From Paenibacillus rubinfantis (GTDB lineage: Bacteria > Bacillota > Bacilli > Paenibacillales > Paenibacillaceae), in the NCBI RefSeq assembly GCF_001486505.1, contig NZ_LN909063.1, positions 372,001-436,000 on the forward strand: a stretch of DNA of 64,000 bases. Direction: 5' to 3'. Below are positions 52,595 to 61,686 of the stretch, piece after piece. Positions within the stretch are counted from its first letter, which is position 1. Each line of letters begins with the position of its first letter. The notes under the pieces are model-generated. The model saw only the letters and a program-made list of their open reading frames with translations. It was not told the origin of the DNA and made no database searches. Made by a program: the position numbers and the translations under genes.

Positions 52595-53616
52595 GAACGC
52601 AAGCGGGCCTGGTGGTCATAGACCTGGGCGGCGACGATAATTTCATCGGCTTCAGTCTCCGCCAGCAAGTGCTCCAGCCGGTTCCGCACCGTCTCCGGCG
52701 AGCCGATCGCCGAATAGCTGAGCTGACGTTCGACCAGGGCTTGCTCCTGCGGCGTCCAGTCCAGCTGATCGACCGGCGGGCTAAGCTGCGCGGTGCGCCG
52801 GCGGATCAGGTTGAGGAACTGCTGGATCTGGGAGGTCGCCAGACGGCGAGCCTCCGCGTCGGTATCGGCGACGATCACGTTGACGCCGATCATCGCATAT
52901 GGCTTCGCCAGTTCCTCCGACGGGCGGAAGTGCGTGCGGTAGAGATCCAGCGCCGGGAGCAAGTAATCCGGCGCGAAATGGCTGGCGAAGGCGAACGGCA
53001 GACCGAGCTGGGCTGACAGCTGCGCGCTGAAGCCGCTGGAGCCGAGCAGCCAGATCGGGATGTGCAGGCCTTCGCCGGGAATCGCCCGCACGCGCATCGA
53101 TGAGCCGGAGACGGGCTGGAAATAATTCCGCAGCTCGGAGAGCCGCTCCGGAAAATCCTGCCCGTCACTGCCCGGTCCGCGCCGCAGCGCGTGCGAGGTC
53201 AGCGGGTCGGAGCCGGGCGCCCGGCCAAGGCCGAGGTCGATCGGCGCCCGGCCAAGGCCGAGGTCGATCCGCCCCGGGTACAGCGATTCCAGCGTGCCAA
53301 ACTGCTCGGCGATGACGAGCGGTGCATGGTTTGGCAGCATGATGCCGCCGGAGCCGACGCGGATCTTCTTCGTGCCGCCGGCGATATGGCCGATGACGAC
53401 AGAGGTCGCAGAGCTGGCGATGCCGGGCATGCCGTGGTGCTCCGCAAGCCAATATCGATGGTAACCCCATTCTTCGGCGTGTCGGGCCAGATCCAGCGAG
53501 TTGCTCAAGGATTCCGTGGCGGTGCTGCCAGCGGTGATTGGCGCCAGGTCGAGAATGGAGACGGGAATATGGGATAAACGATGCGATGGATCGTGGGATG
53601 TCCGTGAATCGGGCAT
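52549..53616 (-). CDS. LLM-class flavin-dependent oxidoreductase (luciferase-like)
   Basis: A 355-residue bacterial luciferase-like protein of the single-domain MsnO8/YceB group: [10 protein letters not shown] start, [17 protein letters not shown] near 53-69, [14 protein letters not shown], and [13 protein letters not shown]. The last motif is duplicated: a 27-bp tandem repeat (53216-53242 and 53243-53269) inserts a second IDLGLGRAP. This loop is near the flavin site, so activity may be affected. Substrate unknown. ATG 53616 has AAGGAGG upstream. It overlaps the response-regulator gene by 46 nt at its 3 prime end. Confidence 0.9.
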   Translation of the reverse strand: MPDSRTSHDPSHRLSHIPVSILDLAPITAGSTATESLSNSLDLARHAEEWGYHRYWLAEHHGMPGIASSATSVVIGHIAGGTKKIRVGSGGIMLPNHAPLVIAEQFGTLESLYPGRIDLGLGRAPIDLGLGRAPGSDPLTSHALRRGPGSDGQDFPERLSELRNYFQPVSGSSMRVRAIPGEGLHIPIWLLGSSGFSAQLSAQLGLPFAFASHFAPDYLLPALDLYRTHFRPSEELAKPYAMIGVNVIVADTDAEARRLATSQIQQFLNLIRRRTAQLSPPVDQLDWTPQEQALVERQLSYSAIGSPETVRNRLEHLLAETEADEIIVAAQVYDHQARLRSYELLSELFGGNRSL

Positions 53617-53740
53617 ATAATCGAGCCTCCTTAGGCATAAATGAAATGTGAAAGCCTAATTTCTATTATAATCGAATTTTAAGTAATGAGCGAAAAAACA
53701 ATCACCAATCCGATAACAGTTTTAAATGGGAGGAAAAAAC

Positions 53741-55348
53741 ATGAGCGAATTAAGCGAACGTCCGTTGATCACCAATCCGATATTACGCGGCTTTAACCCG
53801 GATCCTTCGATCCTGCGGGTTGGAGACGACTACTATATCGCGACCTCAACCTTCGAATGGTTCCCGGGCGTGCAGATCCATCATTCCCGAGATCTAGTGC
53901 ATTGGCAGCTGATCGGTCATCCGCTGACGAGAGTGTCTCAGCTGGATATGCTGGGCAACCCCGGATCCTGCGGCGTATGGGCTCCCTGCCTCAGCTATGA
54001 TAACGGCTTGTTCTACCTGATCTATACCGATGTCAAAAGCCGCCATGGCGCGTTCAAAGATACGCCGAACTATTTAGTCACGGCTCCCGATATTCGCGGC
54101 CCTTGGTCGGAACCGATCTATCTGAACAGCAGCGGCTTCGACCCTTCCTTGTTCCATGACGACGACGGGCGCAAATGGCTGGTCAACATGCTGTGGGATC
54201 ACCGGAAAGAGAAAAACCACTTTGCCGGGATCGTGTTGCAGGAATACGATCCTCAACAACGGAAGCTGGTTGGTCCGGTCAAAAATATTTTTACGGGTAC
54301 GGAGCTTAGGTTAACCGAAGGCCCGCATTTATATAAAAGAAACGGCTATTATTACCTTCTCACGGCGGAAGGCGGTACCTATTACGATCATGCGGTCACG
54401 ATGGCCCGGTCGCGCAGCATCGACGGCCCCTACGAGGTCGATCCAACCAATCCGATCCTGACGTCGTCGGGCAAACCGCATCTGACCCTGCAAAAGGCGG
54501 GACATGGCTCGTTGGTCGAAACGCAGACGGGCGAATGGTACATGGTGCACTTGACCGGGCGGCCAACGAAGGACATCTACTGCACGCTCGGCCGGGAAAC
54601 GGCGATCCAGCGGGGCGTCTGGACCGAGGACGGCTGGTTCCGCCTGGAGACCGGCGTCAACGATCCGCAGGTGGAGGTGCCCGCCCCCGCTTTGCCGCCG
54701 CATCCGTTCGAGCCGGAGCCGGAGCGGGACGACTTCGAAGCGGAGCAGCTCGGGGTCCACTGGAGCACGCTGCGCGTCCCGGCAACGGACGATTGGCTGA
54801 CACTGCGTGAGCGTCCCGGCTTCCTGCGCTTGTATGGCCGCGAGTCGATGAACTCGCTGTTCCGGCAGAGTTTGGTGGCACGGCGGCAGCAATCGTTCCA
54901 TTGCCTGGCGGAGACGGTGGTGGAATTTGAGCCGGAGACGTTCCAGCAGATGGCGGGTCTTACTGTCTTTTACGATACGAACGATCATGTGTATTTGCGG
55001 ATCTCCCGAGATGAGACGAAGGGGAAGAGCCTGAACCTCATTCAGACGAAAGATGGGGTGTACGACGAGCTGCTGGACGAGGACATCTCGATCGAGGGCG
55101 CTTCGCGCTGCTGGCTACGGGTTGTTATCGAACGTGAACTGGCGCGTTTCTATTACAGCCTCGACGGGGAGACCTGGCAAGTCGTCGGCGATGCCGTTGA
55201 CGTCAGCCATCTGTCCGACGATCCGGCGGAGAAGGTACGCTTCACGGGTACCTTTGTTGGTGTATGCGCCCAGGACCTTAGCGGGATGCGCAAACCTGCC
55301 GATTTCGACTATTTTATTTATAAGGAGCTGGATTCATTCTCAAATTGA
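53741..55348 (+). CDS. xynB: GH43 beta-xylosidase, subfamily 11 (XynB)
   Basis: A 535-residue cytoplasmic beta-xylosidase closely resembling Bacillus XynB. Catalytic Asp in FNPDPSILR near residue 17, Asp in GFDPSLFHDDDG near 131, Glu in LTEGPHLYK near 191. The propeller is followed by a C-terminal beta-sandwich (about 330-535) that closes the active site in this subfamily. It releases xylose from xylo-oligosaccharides made by GH10 and GH8 enzymes. ATG 53741 follows GGGAGGAAAA; own transcription unit. Confidence 0.94.
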   Translation: MSELSERPLITNPILRGFNPDPSILRVGDDYYIATSTFEWFPGVQIHHSRDLVHWQLIGHPLTRVSQLDMLGNPGSCGVWAPCLSYDNGLFYLIYTDVKSRHGAFKDTPNYLVTAPDIRGPWSEPIYLNSSGFDPSLFHDDDGRKWLVNMLWDHRKEKNHFAGIVLQEYDPQQRKLVGPVKNIFTGTELRLTEGPHLYKRNGYYYLLTAEGGTYYDHAVTMARSRSIDGPYEVDPTNPILTSSGKPHLTLQKAGHGSLVETQTGEWYMVHLTGRPTKDIYCTLGRETAIQRGVWTEDGWFRLETGVNDPQVEVPAPALPPHPFEPEPERDDFEAEQLGVHWSTLRVPATDDWLTLRERPGFLRLYGRESMNSLFRQSLVARRQQSFHCLAETVVEFEPETFQQMAGLTVFYDTNDHVYLRISRDETKGKSLNLIQTKDGVYDELLDEDISIEGASRCWLRVVIERELARFYYSLDGETWQVVGDAVDVSHLSDDPAEKVRFTGTFVGVCAQDLSGMRKPADFDYFIYKELDSFSN

Positions 55349-55363
55349 AGGGGAGTCTGAGAG

Positions 55364-56098
55364 GTGTATTTAAGAGAGGTAACACTATTGAAAGAGAAGA
55401 TGTCCTCATTTCATCAGTATCCTTTCTCTCTCCCGCTGGTCCGAAAGATGAACAAGCTTCGTCTCCGCCGTCCGGTCACATTTTTTGTCGGGGAGAATGG
55501 TTCGGGCAAATCCACTTTGCTGGAGGCGATCGCCTACCAATGCGGGTTTAATCCGGCCGGGGGCGGGAGAAATAACGTCTATGAGGTGGACCGGTCGGAA
55601 TCGGCACTTGGCGACTACCTCCGTCTCTCCTGGAACCCGAAAGTCACAAACGGCTTCTTTTTGCGGGCGGAATCGTTTTATTCGTTTGCCTCGCATATCG
55701 ATGACGTTGCGGCAACTCGGGCCTACGGCGGCTTGTCCTTGCATAGTCAATCGCATGGAGAGTCGTTCCTTAGCTTGTTTAAGTATCGGTTTGGCAGCCG
55801 GGGCATTTATCTGCTGGATGAACCGGAGGCGGCTTTGTCCCCAGCCCGACAGCTGGCGTTGCTGCGGATCATCCGCGATTTGTCGGATCGCGCCCAGTTC
55901 ATCATCGCCACCCACTCGCCGATACTGATGGGTTATCCGGATGCGGATATCCTGAATTTTGATGGTGATCAGCTGGATACGGTTCGATACGAGGATACGG
56001 ATCATTACCAAATCACGCGACGTTTCCTCGAGAATCGGAATAGCGTGATTCACACGTTGTTTGAGGATGACGACGAACATGAAGGGGACTTGGTTTAA
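55364..56098 (+). CDS. AAA-family ATPase (COG3910 type)
   Basis: A 244-residue P-loop ATPase of the SMC/ABC-like superfamily. Walker A GENGSGKST near residue 43, Q-loop region, signature-like region around LSLHSQSHGESFLSLF, Walker B GIYLLDEPEAALSP near 150 and H-loop IIATHSP near 182. The start YLREVTLLKEK and YPFSLPLVRK are typical of this small stand-alone family. Function unknown; such proteins have no membrane partner. GTG 55364 has AAGGGGAG upstream, 15 nt after xynB, so it may be co-transcribed. Confidence 0.85.
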   Translation: MYLREVTLLKEKMSSFHQYPFSLPLVRKMNKLRLRRPVTFFVGENGSGKSTLLEAIAYQCGFNPAGGGRNNVYEVDRSESALGDYLRLSWNPKVTNGFFLRAESFYSFASHIDDVAATRAYGGLSLHSQSHGESFLSLFKYRFGSRGIYLLDEPEAALSPARQLALLRIIRDLSDRAQFIIATHSPILMGYPDADILNFDGDQLDTVRYEDTDHYQITRRFLENRNSVIHTLFEDDDEHEGDLV

Positions 56099-56356
56099 GC
56101 AAATGAGGGAGACCTCTCCTATTGTTGAGTTATCTACGTGTTACAAAATCATGTCAGTCCCAGTGCGGGTTTGCTGTTGCGGTGAGCGAGTGCTGCCACA
56201 TGAGCAAGCCACTGTAGCCTGAGCGAGTCACTGCATTTGAGTGAGTCACAGCATTTGAGTGAGTCGATCTCGCGGTGAGTGGGCCGCTGACTCGGTGAGG
56301 GAACTCGTGGGCGTTGATGGGCTCCGGCGAACACCGTTGAGGCGAACCTGCGCACT
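56099..56356. repeat. Spacer with short degenerate repeats, no gene
   Basis: Contains reiterated words built on GTGAGCGAGTC, for example CATTTGAGTGAGTCACAG followed by CATTTGAGTGAGTC. No terminator with a T-run was identified after the ATPase gene. Confidence 0.5.
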
Positions 56357-56538
56357 AACGCTTGCCAGCAACGCTAATGGGCCCAAAACGGGGGCGTTGA
56401 GAATCTAACGCTTAGGAGCGAGCTTATTTGCTCGTTTCGCCCTCGAAATGGGGTCTTTTGGTGCAAATAAGCTCGTTGGCAAGCGTTAGAAGTGAAATCC
56501 CCCTCATTTGGCCCCGATAAGCGCTGTGGCAAGCGTTA
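56357..56538. repeat. Repeat island, family E, copy 1
   Basis: Modules at 56357-56382 and 56407-56431 forward, 56464-56488 and 56514-56538 inverted; word TAACGCTT-n8-GCTTATTT. Spacings 50, 57 and 50 nt. Three further copies follow, making an array that fills the convergent spacer. Confidence 0.9.
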
Positions 56539-56943
56539 GCCGGAGCTGCACGTGTCGCCTGGTGGTTCGTAGCAGGTGAGCGCAGTTAGGAGTCACTATG
56601 AACAGTCAAAAGTAACTTGTGCGACGGCGGCGTCAATAGTTGGTAATAAGGAACTCGCGGAGTAACTAAATTAGCGGCACCGGAATCACTGCGGAACAAC
56701 AACAGTCGAACTGCAGGAATAGTGACAGAAGTGACTGTGGCAGTGAGAGTGGCAGTGACCGTGACCGTGACAGTGATAGTGGCTATGGCAGAGAGAGACT
56801 GTGGCAACAACAGCCGAGACATCTGCAGCAACAACAGCAACAACAGCAACAACAGCAACAACAGCAACTGCAGCAACTGCAGCAACTGCAGCAACTAACA
56901 GCAGCGACAGCCGAGACACCTGCAGCAACAGCAACCTGAGCTC
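56539..56943. repeat. Simple-sequence spacer between family E copies
   Basis: Starts with a stretch shared with 57127-57420 (for example around GGAGTCACTATGAACAGT), so the duplication is longer than the island. It then holds GTGACAGTG/GTGACCGTG-type repeats (about 56720-56790) and CAACAACAG/CAGCAACTG trinucleotide-type repeats (about 56805-56935). No gene. Confidence 0.8.
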
Positions 56944-57126
56944 TAACGCTTGCCAGCAACGCTATTGGGCCCAAAGCGGGGGCGTTGAGAATCTAACGCT
57001 TAGGAGCGAGCTTATTTGCCCGTTTCACCCTTGAAACGGGGCCTTTTGGTTCAAATAAGCTCGTTGGCAAGCGTTAGGAGTGAAACTCTCCTCGTTTGGC
57101 CCCGATAAGCGCTACGGCAAGCGTTA
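56944..57126. repeat. Repeat island, family E, copy 2
   Basis: Full four-module copy, 183 bp, nearly identical to copy 1. The surrounding unit from 56357 and from 56944 forms a direct duplication of over 500 bp. Confidence 0.9.
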
Positions 57127-57458
57127 GCCGGAGCTGCACGTGTCGCCTGGTGGTTCGTAGCAGGTGAGCGCAGTTAGGAGTCACTATGAACAGTTAAAAG
57201 TAACTTGTGCGACGGCAGCGTTAATAGTTGGTAATAAGGAACTCGCGGAGTAACTAAATTAGCGGCACCGGAATCACTGCGGAACAACAACAGTCGAACT
57301 GCGGGAATAGTGACAGAAGTGACTGTGGCAGTGACAGTGGCGGTGGCAGTGACAGTGGAAGTGACAGTGATAGTGGCTATGGCAGAGAGTGACTGTGGCA
57401 ACAACAGCAACAACAGCAACAACAGCCGAGACACCTGCAGCAACAGCAACCTGAGCTC
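57127..57458. repeat. Simple-sequence spacer, second copy
   Basis: Shorter version of 56539-56943: the GTGACAGTG part and the CAACAACAG part have both lost units, as expected of replication slippage. No gene. Confidence 0.8.
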
Positions 57459-57591
57459 TAACGCTTGCCAGCAACGCTATTGGGCCCAAAGCGGGGGCGT
57501 TGAGAATCTAACGCTTAGGAGCGAGCTTATTTGCCCATTTCACCCTCGAAAGGGGGCCTTTTGGTGCAAATAAGCTCGTTGGCAAGCGTTA
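57459..57591. repeat. Repeat island, family E, copy 3, one module lost
   Basis: Modules 1 and 2 are intact, but the third inverted module runs straight into the sequence that normally follows module 4 (AGCCGGAGCTGCAC). This looks like a deletion by recombination between the two inverted-orientation modules. Confidence 0.85.
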
Positions 57592-57664
57592 GCCGGAGCT
57601 GCACACGTCGCCTGGTGGGTTAGTAGCAGGTGAGCGCAGTTAGGCGCAATGGCGAACCTGAGCT

Positions 57665-57848
57665 CTAACGCTTGCCAGCAACACTATTGGGCCGAAAACG
57701 GGGGCGTTGAGAATCTAACGCTTAGGAGCGAGCTTATTTGCCCATTTCACCCTCGAAACGGGGCCTTTTGGTGCAAATAAGCCCGTTGGCAAGCGTTAGA
57801 AGTGAAATCCCCCTCATTTGGCCCCGATAAGCGCTGTGGCAAGCGTTA
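57665..57848. repeat. Repeat island, family E, copy 4
   Basis: Complete four-module copy, closest in its second half to copy 1 (same AAGTGAAATCCCCCTCATTT segment). Confidence 0.9.
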
Positions 57849-57915
57849 GCCGGAGCTGCACGGGGGCGTTGAGAATCTAATTTTGACACGTTTGCAGTTG
57901 CTGTCTAATAGCGTA

Positions 57916-57950
57916 AAACAGCCCCCGATCCAATGGACCAGGGGCTGTTT
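57916..57950 (-). terminator. Terminator of the third transporter permease operon
   Basis: AAACAGCCCC (57916-57925) pairs with GGGGCTGTTT (57941-57950); inner bases also pair in part. Read on the minus strand it ends in GGGGCTGTTTTACG. It abuts the permease stop codon at 57953. Confidence 0.85.
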
Positions 57951-57952
57951 AG

Positions 57953-58783
57953 TTATCCTTTCACCGCGCCGGCGACAACGCCTTTGACGATGTATTTTTG
58001 CAGGAAGATAAAGACGATGATCGAAGGCAATACTGCCATCACCATGGCTGTCATCGCATACTGCCAGTCGGAGGTATATTGTCCGACGAAGGTGTACGCG
58101 GCCAGCGTCAGCGTTTTGGTTGCCGGCGAGCCGTTCACCATGAGCAGCGGGAGCAGGAAGTCGTTCCAGATCCACATCACGTCGATGATGATAATCGTGG
58201 TAGTGACCGATTTCAGCAGCGGGAAGATCACGCTGAAGAACAACCGGAAGCCGGAGGCCCCGTCGATCGTGGCGCTTTCGTCGATTTCCTTCGGAATCCC
58301 CTTCACGAAGCCGTGGTAGATGAACAAGGCGAGCGGAGCGCCAAAGCCCCAGTACAGAATGCCAAGACCCCATGTGCTGTCGGAGAGATGAAAGTTCTTC
58401 GCCATCTGCAGCACCGTCAGCATGATCGATTGGAACGGAATCAGCATCGGCATGATACAGATAAAGTAGATGATCGAGCTGGCTTTGGATTTCGTACGGG
58501 CCAGCTTGTACGCGGCGATGGATGAGATCAGTACGATCCCGGCCAAGCCGAGGATGGTAATAACCGCATTATTCAGGAATAGCCGCGGATAGTTGATAAA
58601 CTCCCAGACATAGCTGTAATTTTCGAAAGCCAGTTTCTTTGGCAAAGCGATCACGTCAGTCATGACCTCGGAGAAGCTCTTCAGCGAGTTGATGATCGTT
58701 AGAAACAACGGATACAGGAACAGGATCGAGAGCAGCACCATCGCGATTTCCAGGACGATGCGGCCTGCCGTATTCTTTTTCAT
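57953..58783 (-). CDS. ABC sugar permease, MalG type (third transporter)
   Basis: A 276-residue CUT1 permease with six helices. EAA loop DESATIDGASGFRLFFSVIF near residues 170-189; C-terminus YIVKGVVAGAVKG as in the paralogue at 45959. Its start overlaps the upstream permease stop (TAATG). Paired with the MalF-type permease and probably with the lipoprotein at 63454, which is on the opposite strand. Confidence 0.93.
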   Translation of the reverse strand: MKKNTAGRIVLEIAMVLLSILFLYPLFLTIINSLKSFSEVMTDVIALPKKLAFENYSYVWEFINYPRLFLNNAVITILGLAGIVLISSIAAYKLARTKSKASSIIYFICIMPMLIPFQSIMLTVLQMAKNFHLSDSTWGLGILYWGFGAPLALFIYHGFVKGIPKEIDESATIDGASGFRLFFSVIFPLLKSVTTTIIIIDVMWIWNDFLLPLLMVNGSPATKTLTLAAYTFVGQYTSDWQYAMTAMVMAVLPSIIVFIFLQKYIVKGVVAGAVKG

Positions 58784-59670
58784 TACGCCTCAACCTCCCT
58801 GCGTTTGAAGATGGTGAGTTGAATCACCGTAATAATCAGCACGGCGACGAACAGGATCAGCGCTTTGGCCGTACCGTAGCCGTACAGGTTGTTCTGGAAC
58901 GTGTCGCGGTAAATGTCGTATGCCACACTGTAGGTCGTTCCGCCAGGACCACCGCCGGTCAAGGACAAGATGACGTCGAAAACCTTGATCGAGTTGGTTA
59001 ATGCCATAAACACGGAGATCGTAATCGATGGAGCAAGCAGCGGCAGCGTAACATTAAAGAATCTGCGGAACGGGCCGGCGCCGTCCACCGTAGCCGCTTC
59101 CTTCAAATCGTCCGGAACAGATTGCAAGCCCGCGATGTAGATCACCAAGTAAAACCCGATCGATTGCCAGATGGATACGAATAACACGGAGATGAAGGCG
59201 AGTCCGGGTTCACCCAGCCAGCTTAAGTCAAACACGCCCCAACCTGTGCTTTCGCCAAGCGACTCGAAGCCTTGCATAAAGATGAACTTCCAGATAAAGC
59301 CAACGATGACCAAGCTAAGAATGTACGGAATAAAGAAGGCCGCTCTCAGCCAATTGGTCGTTTTCAGCTTCATATCCAGCACCAGCGCCAGCAAAATCGC
59401 CAGCACGTTGATCAGTACGATATAAAGAATGGCGTATTTGATCGTAAACCAGGCGGCCTGCGAGAAGTTCGCATCGCCCATGAAAATTTGCTTAAAGTTG
59501 TCGAGTCCGATAAATTTCGGATGTTTGGATATCCCGTTCCACTTGGTCAGGGAATAACGGATCGTCATGACAAACGGATAATAGAAGACGGCGATGATGG
59601 AAATCAGAATCGGCAGCGTGAACACGCCAAACTCTATTCTTTCGCCCCGTTTTCTCCCTAGTTTGAACAT
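58783..59670 (-). CDS. ABC sugar permease, MalF type (third transporter)
   Basis: A 295-residue CUT1 permease with six helices; EAA loop EAATVDGAGPFRRFFNVTLP near residues 190-209. ATG 59670 (MFKLGRKRG) with AAGAGGTG five bases upstream is chosen over 59781. It heads the minus-strand arm of a divergent locus whose plus arm encodes kinase, regulator and lipoprotein. Confidence 0.93.
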   Translation of the reverse strand: MFKLGRKRGERIEFGVFTLPILISIIAVFYYPFVMTIRYSLTKWNGISKHPKFIGLDNFKQIFMGDANFSQAAWFTIKYAILYIVLINVLAILLALVLDMKLKTTNWLRAAFFIPYILSLVIVGFIWKFIFMQGFESLGESTGWGVFDLSWLGEPGLAFISVLFVSIWQSIGFYLVIYIAGLQSVPDDLKEAATVDGAGPFRRFFNVTLPLLAPSITISVFMALTNSIKVFDVILSLTGGGPGGTTYSVAYDIYRDTFQNNLYGYGTAKALILFVAVLIITVIQLTIFKRREVEA

Positions 59671-59754
59671 AATGGCACCTCTTTTTCGTGACGTATTGGT
59701 TAAAGATCGGGTGATGCCGGTTCCCTGCACACCTTTGCTTTTTCGGCTATAATG

Positions 59755-59820
59755 ATTATAAAACAGCGGTTTTGCCGCCAAAATGGATTTAAGAAAACAG
59801 TTAAGGGTAAAAAGGTGAAC
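59755..59820 (-). promoter_or_regulatory. Permease promoter with candidate AraC-regulator site
   Basis: Minus strand: GTTCACCTTTTTACCCTTAA (59801-59820) about 40 nt upstream of a -10 TATAAT (59755-59760). The same word stands upstream of the third lipoprotein (63345-63363) in the same direction relative to transcription, and a related one before the second transporter. Confidence 0.6.
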
Positions 59821-59856
59821 TCGCTTTTTTTCCCGAGGTACTAGAAATGAGGGGCC

Positions 59857-61686
59857 ATGTTCAACCGCATCCTAAGCCTGTTAACGACGCTTACTGACCG
59901 GGTTTCGCGCCGACTGGTCAATAAGCTTATTTTGTTGTTTACGACGATTATTATTCTAGTGGTGGGACTCCTGACGGTCATATCCTATCAGATGCTGGAG
60001 CGGGAATCGGTGAACCACAGCATGGCCAGCACGACAAACAACCTGAAGCTGGTCAATCAGAAGCTGGAGGACTACCTCGCCGGCGTTGAACAGCTGTCTT
60101 TGCCGCAAATCCACTATGAGGAGATCCTGCAGGCGATCACGAGCGAAGAATCGGATTATGCCGCGAAAATGTACCTGGAGGACTATCTGCGCGAGCTGTT
60201 CTATTCGCGAAACGACCTGGAGAGCATTTATTTATACCTGATCGATCAGCACAAATACTACTCCATCACACGCGAAACTTATAACGTTACAGTTCGGGCG
60301 AGCTACCAGGAAGGGATTCCGGATCAGCCGTGGTACAAGCAGGCGATGGCGAGCCGGCATAACCAGTCCTACCAATCGTTTATCGTACCGGGGGCGAAGT
60401 CGGGGTACAGCATGGCGAAGGAACCTGATTTTATGGGGTATCACCGCGTGCTGCGGGCTTTGGTGACTCGCGAACCGAAGGCGGTAATCTCGTTCTATTT
60501 AAAACCAACGGTGAAGGATCAAATTTTGGGGGACGTGCCGTTCGAGAACGGCGAGCACCTGTTGTATCTGGATCCGGAAAACGTGCCTTTTCATGTGGAC
60601 GAACCTGCCTTCCTCGATCAGGTAAGCCAAGCGCCATGGCTGGCCCAGCTTGGGGAGGATAAGGCGATGAAGCCGCTGACTTGGAGCGACGAAGAGGGCC
60701 GCCGCTACCTGATCGTTTATAACGTAGAAGCTAACGGGGGCTGGAAGCTGGTCAAGCCGATCCCGTACAGCAACATTTACGCAGCGGCCAAAGCAACGCG
60801 GAATCTGGGGTATTTGATCGGGTTGATTTTTCTGCTGATTTCGATTGTTCTGGTCACGTTGTTTTCCAACAAAATTACGAGCCCGCTCAAAGATTTGTCC
60901 CTCCAAATGCGCCGCTTTAGCGAAGGGACCTTTGATGCGGAAATTCCGGTAAAGGGGAGGGATGAGATCGCTTATCTCTCCCGGCACTTCAACCGGATGG
61001 TGCGGCGGACAAACAATTTGATTAATGAGCGCTACAAAATGAAGCTGGTGGAGAAAAACGCGATTCTCAAAGCGCTTGAGGCGGAGATTAACCCGCATTT
61101 TCTGTATAATGCGCTGCAGGCAATTTCGACCAAAGCGTTGAAGAGCGGGGACGACGAAGTGGCGGACATGGTGGATGCTCTGGCCTTAACGCTGCGATAT
61201 TGCATAAGTGGAAAAGACATCGTAAACGCTAGGGACGAGCTGAAGCACATCGAGCGTTATCTGGCGCTGCAAAAAGCCCGGTTTGGCAGCCGCTTAGAGG
61301 TAACGATTGAGTGGGAAGAGGCGCTCAAGGAGCTGCAAATTCCCAAGCTGTCCATTCAATCCCTGGTTGAAAACTCCATCAAACACGGGCTCGAGAAAAT
61401 GTCGAGCGGTATCTCCATACGGATCCGTGCCGAGCTGAACGATACCCATGCCACGATTTCCGTGCGGGATAACGGACCGGGGATCTCCCCGGAGCGGATG
61501 GAGCAAATTCGAGCGTCGTTCCGGCAGGAATGGGAGGAGCAGGAGGGAGAGAACATCGGGCTCAAAAACCTGTATACCCGCCTGAAGCTTCTCTACGGGG
61601 AAGAAGCCGAGCTTAGCGTCCAAAGCGATGAGCACGGTACGGAGATGCGGATGTTGATACCTCGGGGGGGCAGCAGTCATGTATAA
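59857..61686 (+). CDS. Sensor histidine kinase (YesM-like), third system
   Basis: A 609-residue membrane kinase: helix about 22-45, extracellular Cache-like sensor (46-310), second helix about 313-335, HAMP (336-390), His_kinase domain with EAEINPHFLYNALQAIS near 411, N box QSLVENSIKHG and G1 box VRDNGPGISP. Divergent from the permease genes. GAGGGG lies only two bases before ATG 59857, so the start has an unusual binding-site spacing, but the frame has an upstream stop and no better start. Overlaps the regulator gene by eight bases. Confidence 0.92.
   Translation: MFNRILSLLTTLTDRVSRRLVNKLILLFTTIIILVVGLLTVISYQMLERESVNHSMASTTNNLKLVNQKLEDYLAGVEQLSLPQIHYEEILQAITSEESDYAAKMYLEDYLRELFYSRNDLESIYLYLIDQHKYYSITRETYNVTVRASYQEGIPDQPWYKQAMASRHNQSYQSFIVPGAKSGYSMAKEPDFMGYHRVLRALVTREPKAVISFYLKPTVKDQILGDVPFENGEHLLYLDPENVPFHVDEPAFLDQVSQAPWLAQLGEDKAMKPLTWSDEEGRRYLIVYNVEANGGWKLVKPIPYSNIYAAAKATRNLGYLIGLIFLLISIVLVTLFSNKITSPLKDLSLQMRRFSEGTFDAEIPVKGRDEIAYLSRHFNRMVRRTNNLINERYKMKLVEKNAILKALEAEINPHFLYNALQAISTKALKSGDDEVADMVDALALTLRYCISGKDIVNARDELKHIERYLALQKARFGSRLEVTIEWEEALKELQIPKLSIQSLVENSIKHGLEKMSSGISIRIRAELNDTHATISVRDNGPGISPERMEQIRASFRQEWEEQEGENIGLKNLYTRLKLLYGEEAELSVQSDEHGTEMRMLIPRGGSSHV

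Noticed and set aside
56586..57573. Open frames rich in Leu, Thr, Ala, His or Asn/Ser in both strands
   Set aside because: They come from CAACAG and GTGACAGTG simple repeats, lack ribosome binding sites and differ between the duplicated copies.
56357..57848. Mobile element with transposase
   Set aside because: No transposase or integrase reading frame and no target-site duplication were seen; only short hairpin modules repeat.
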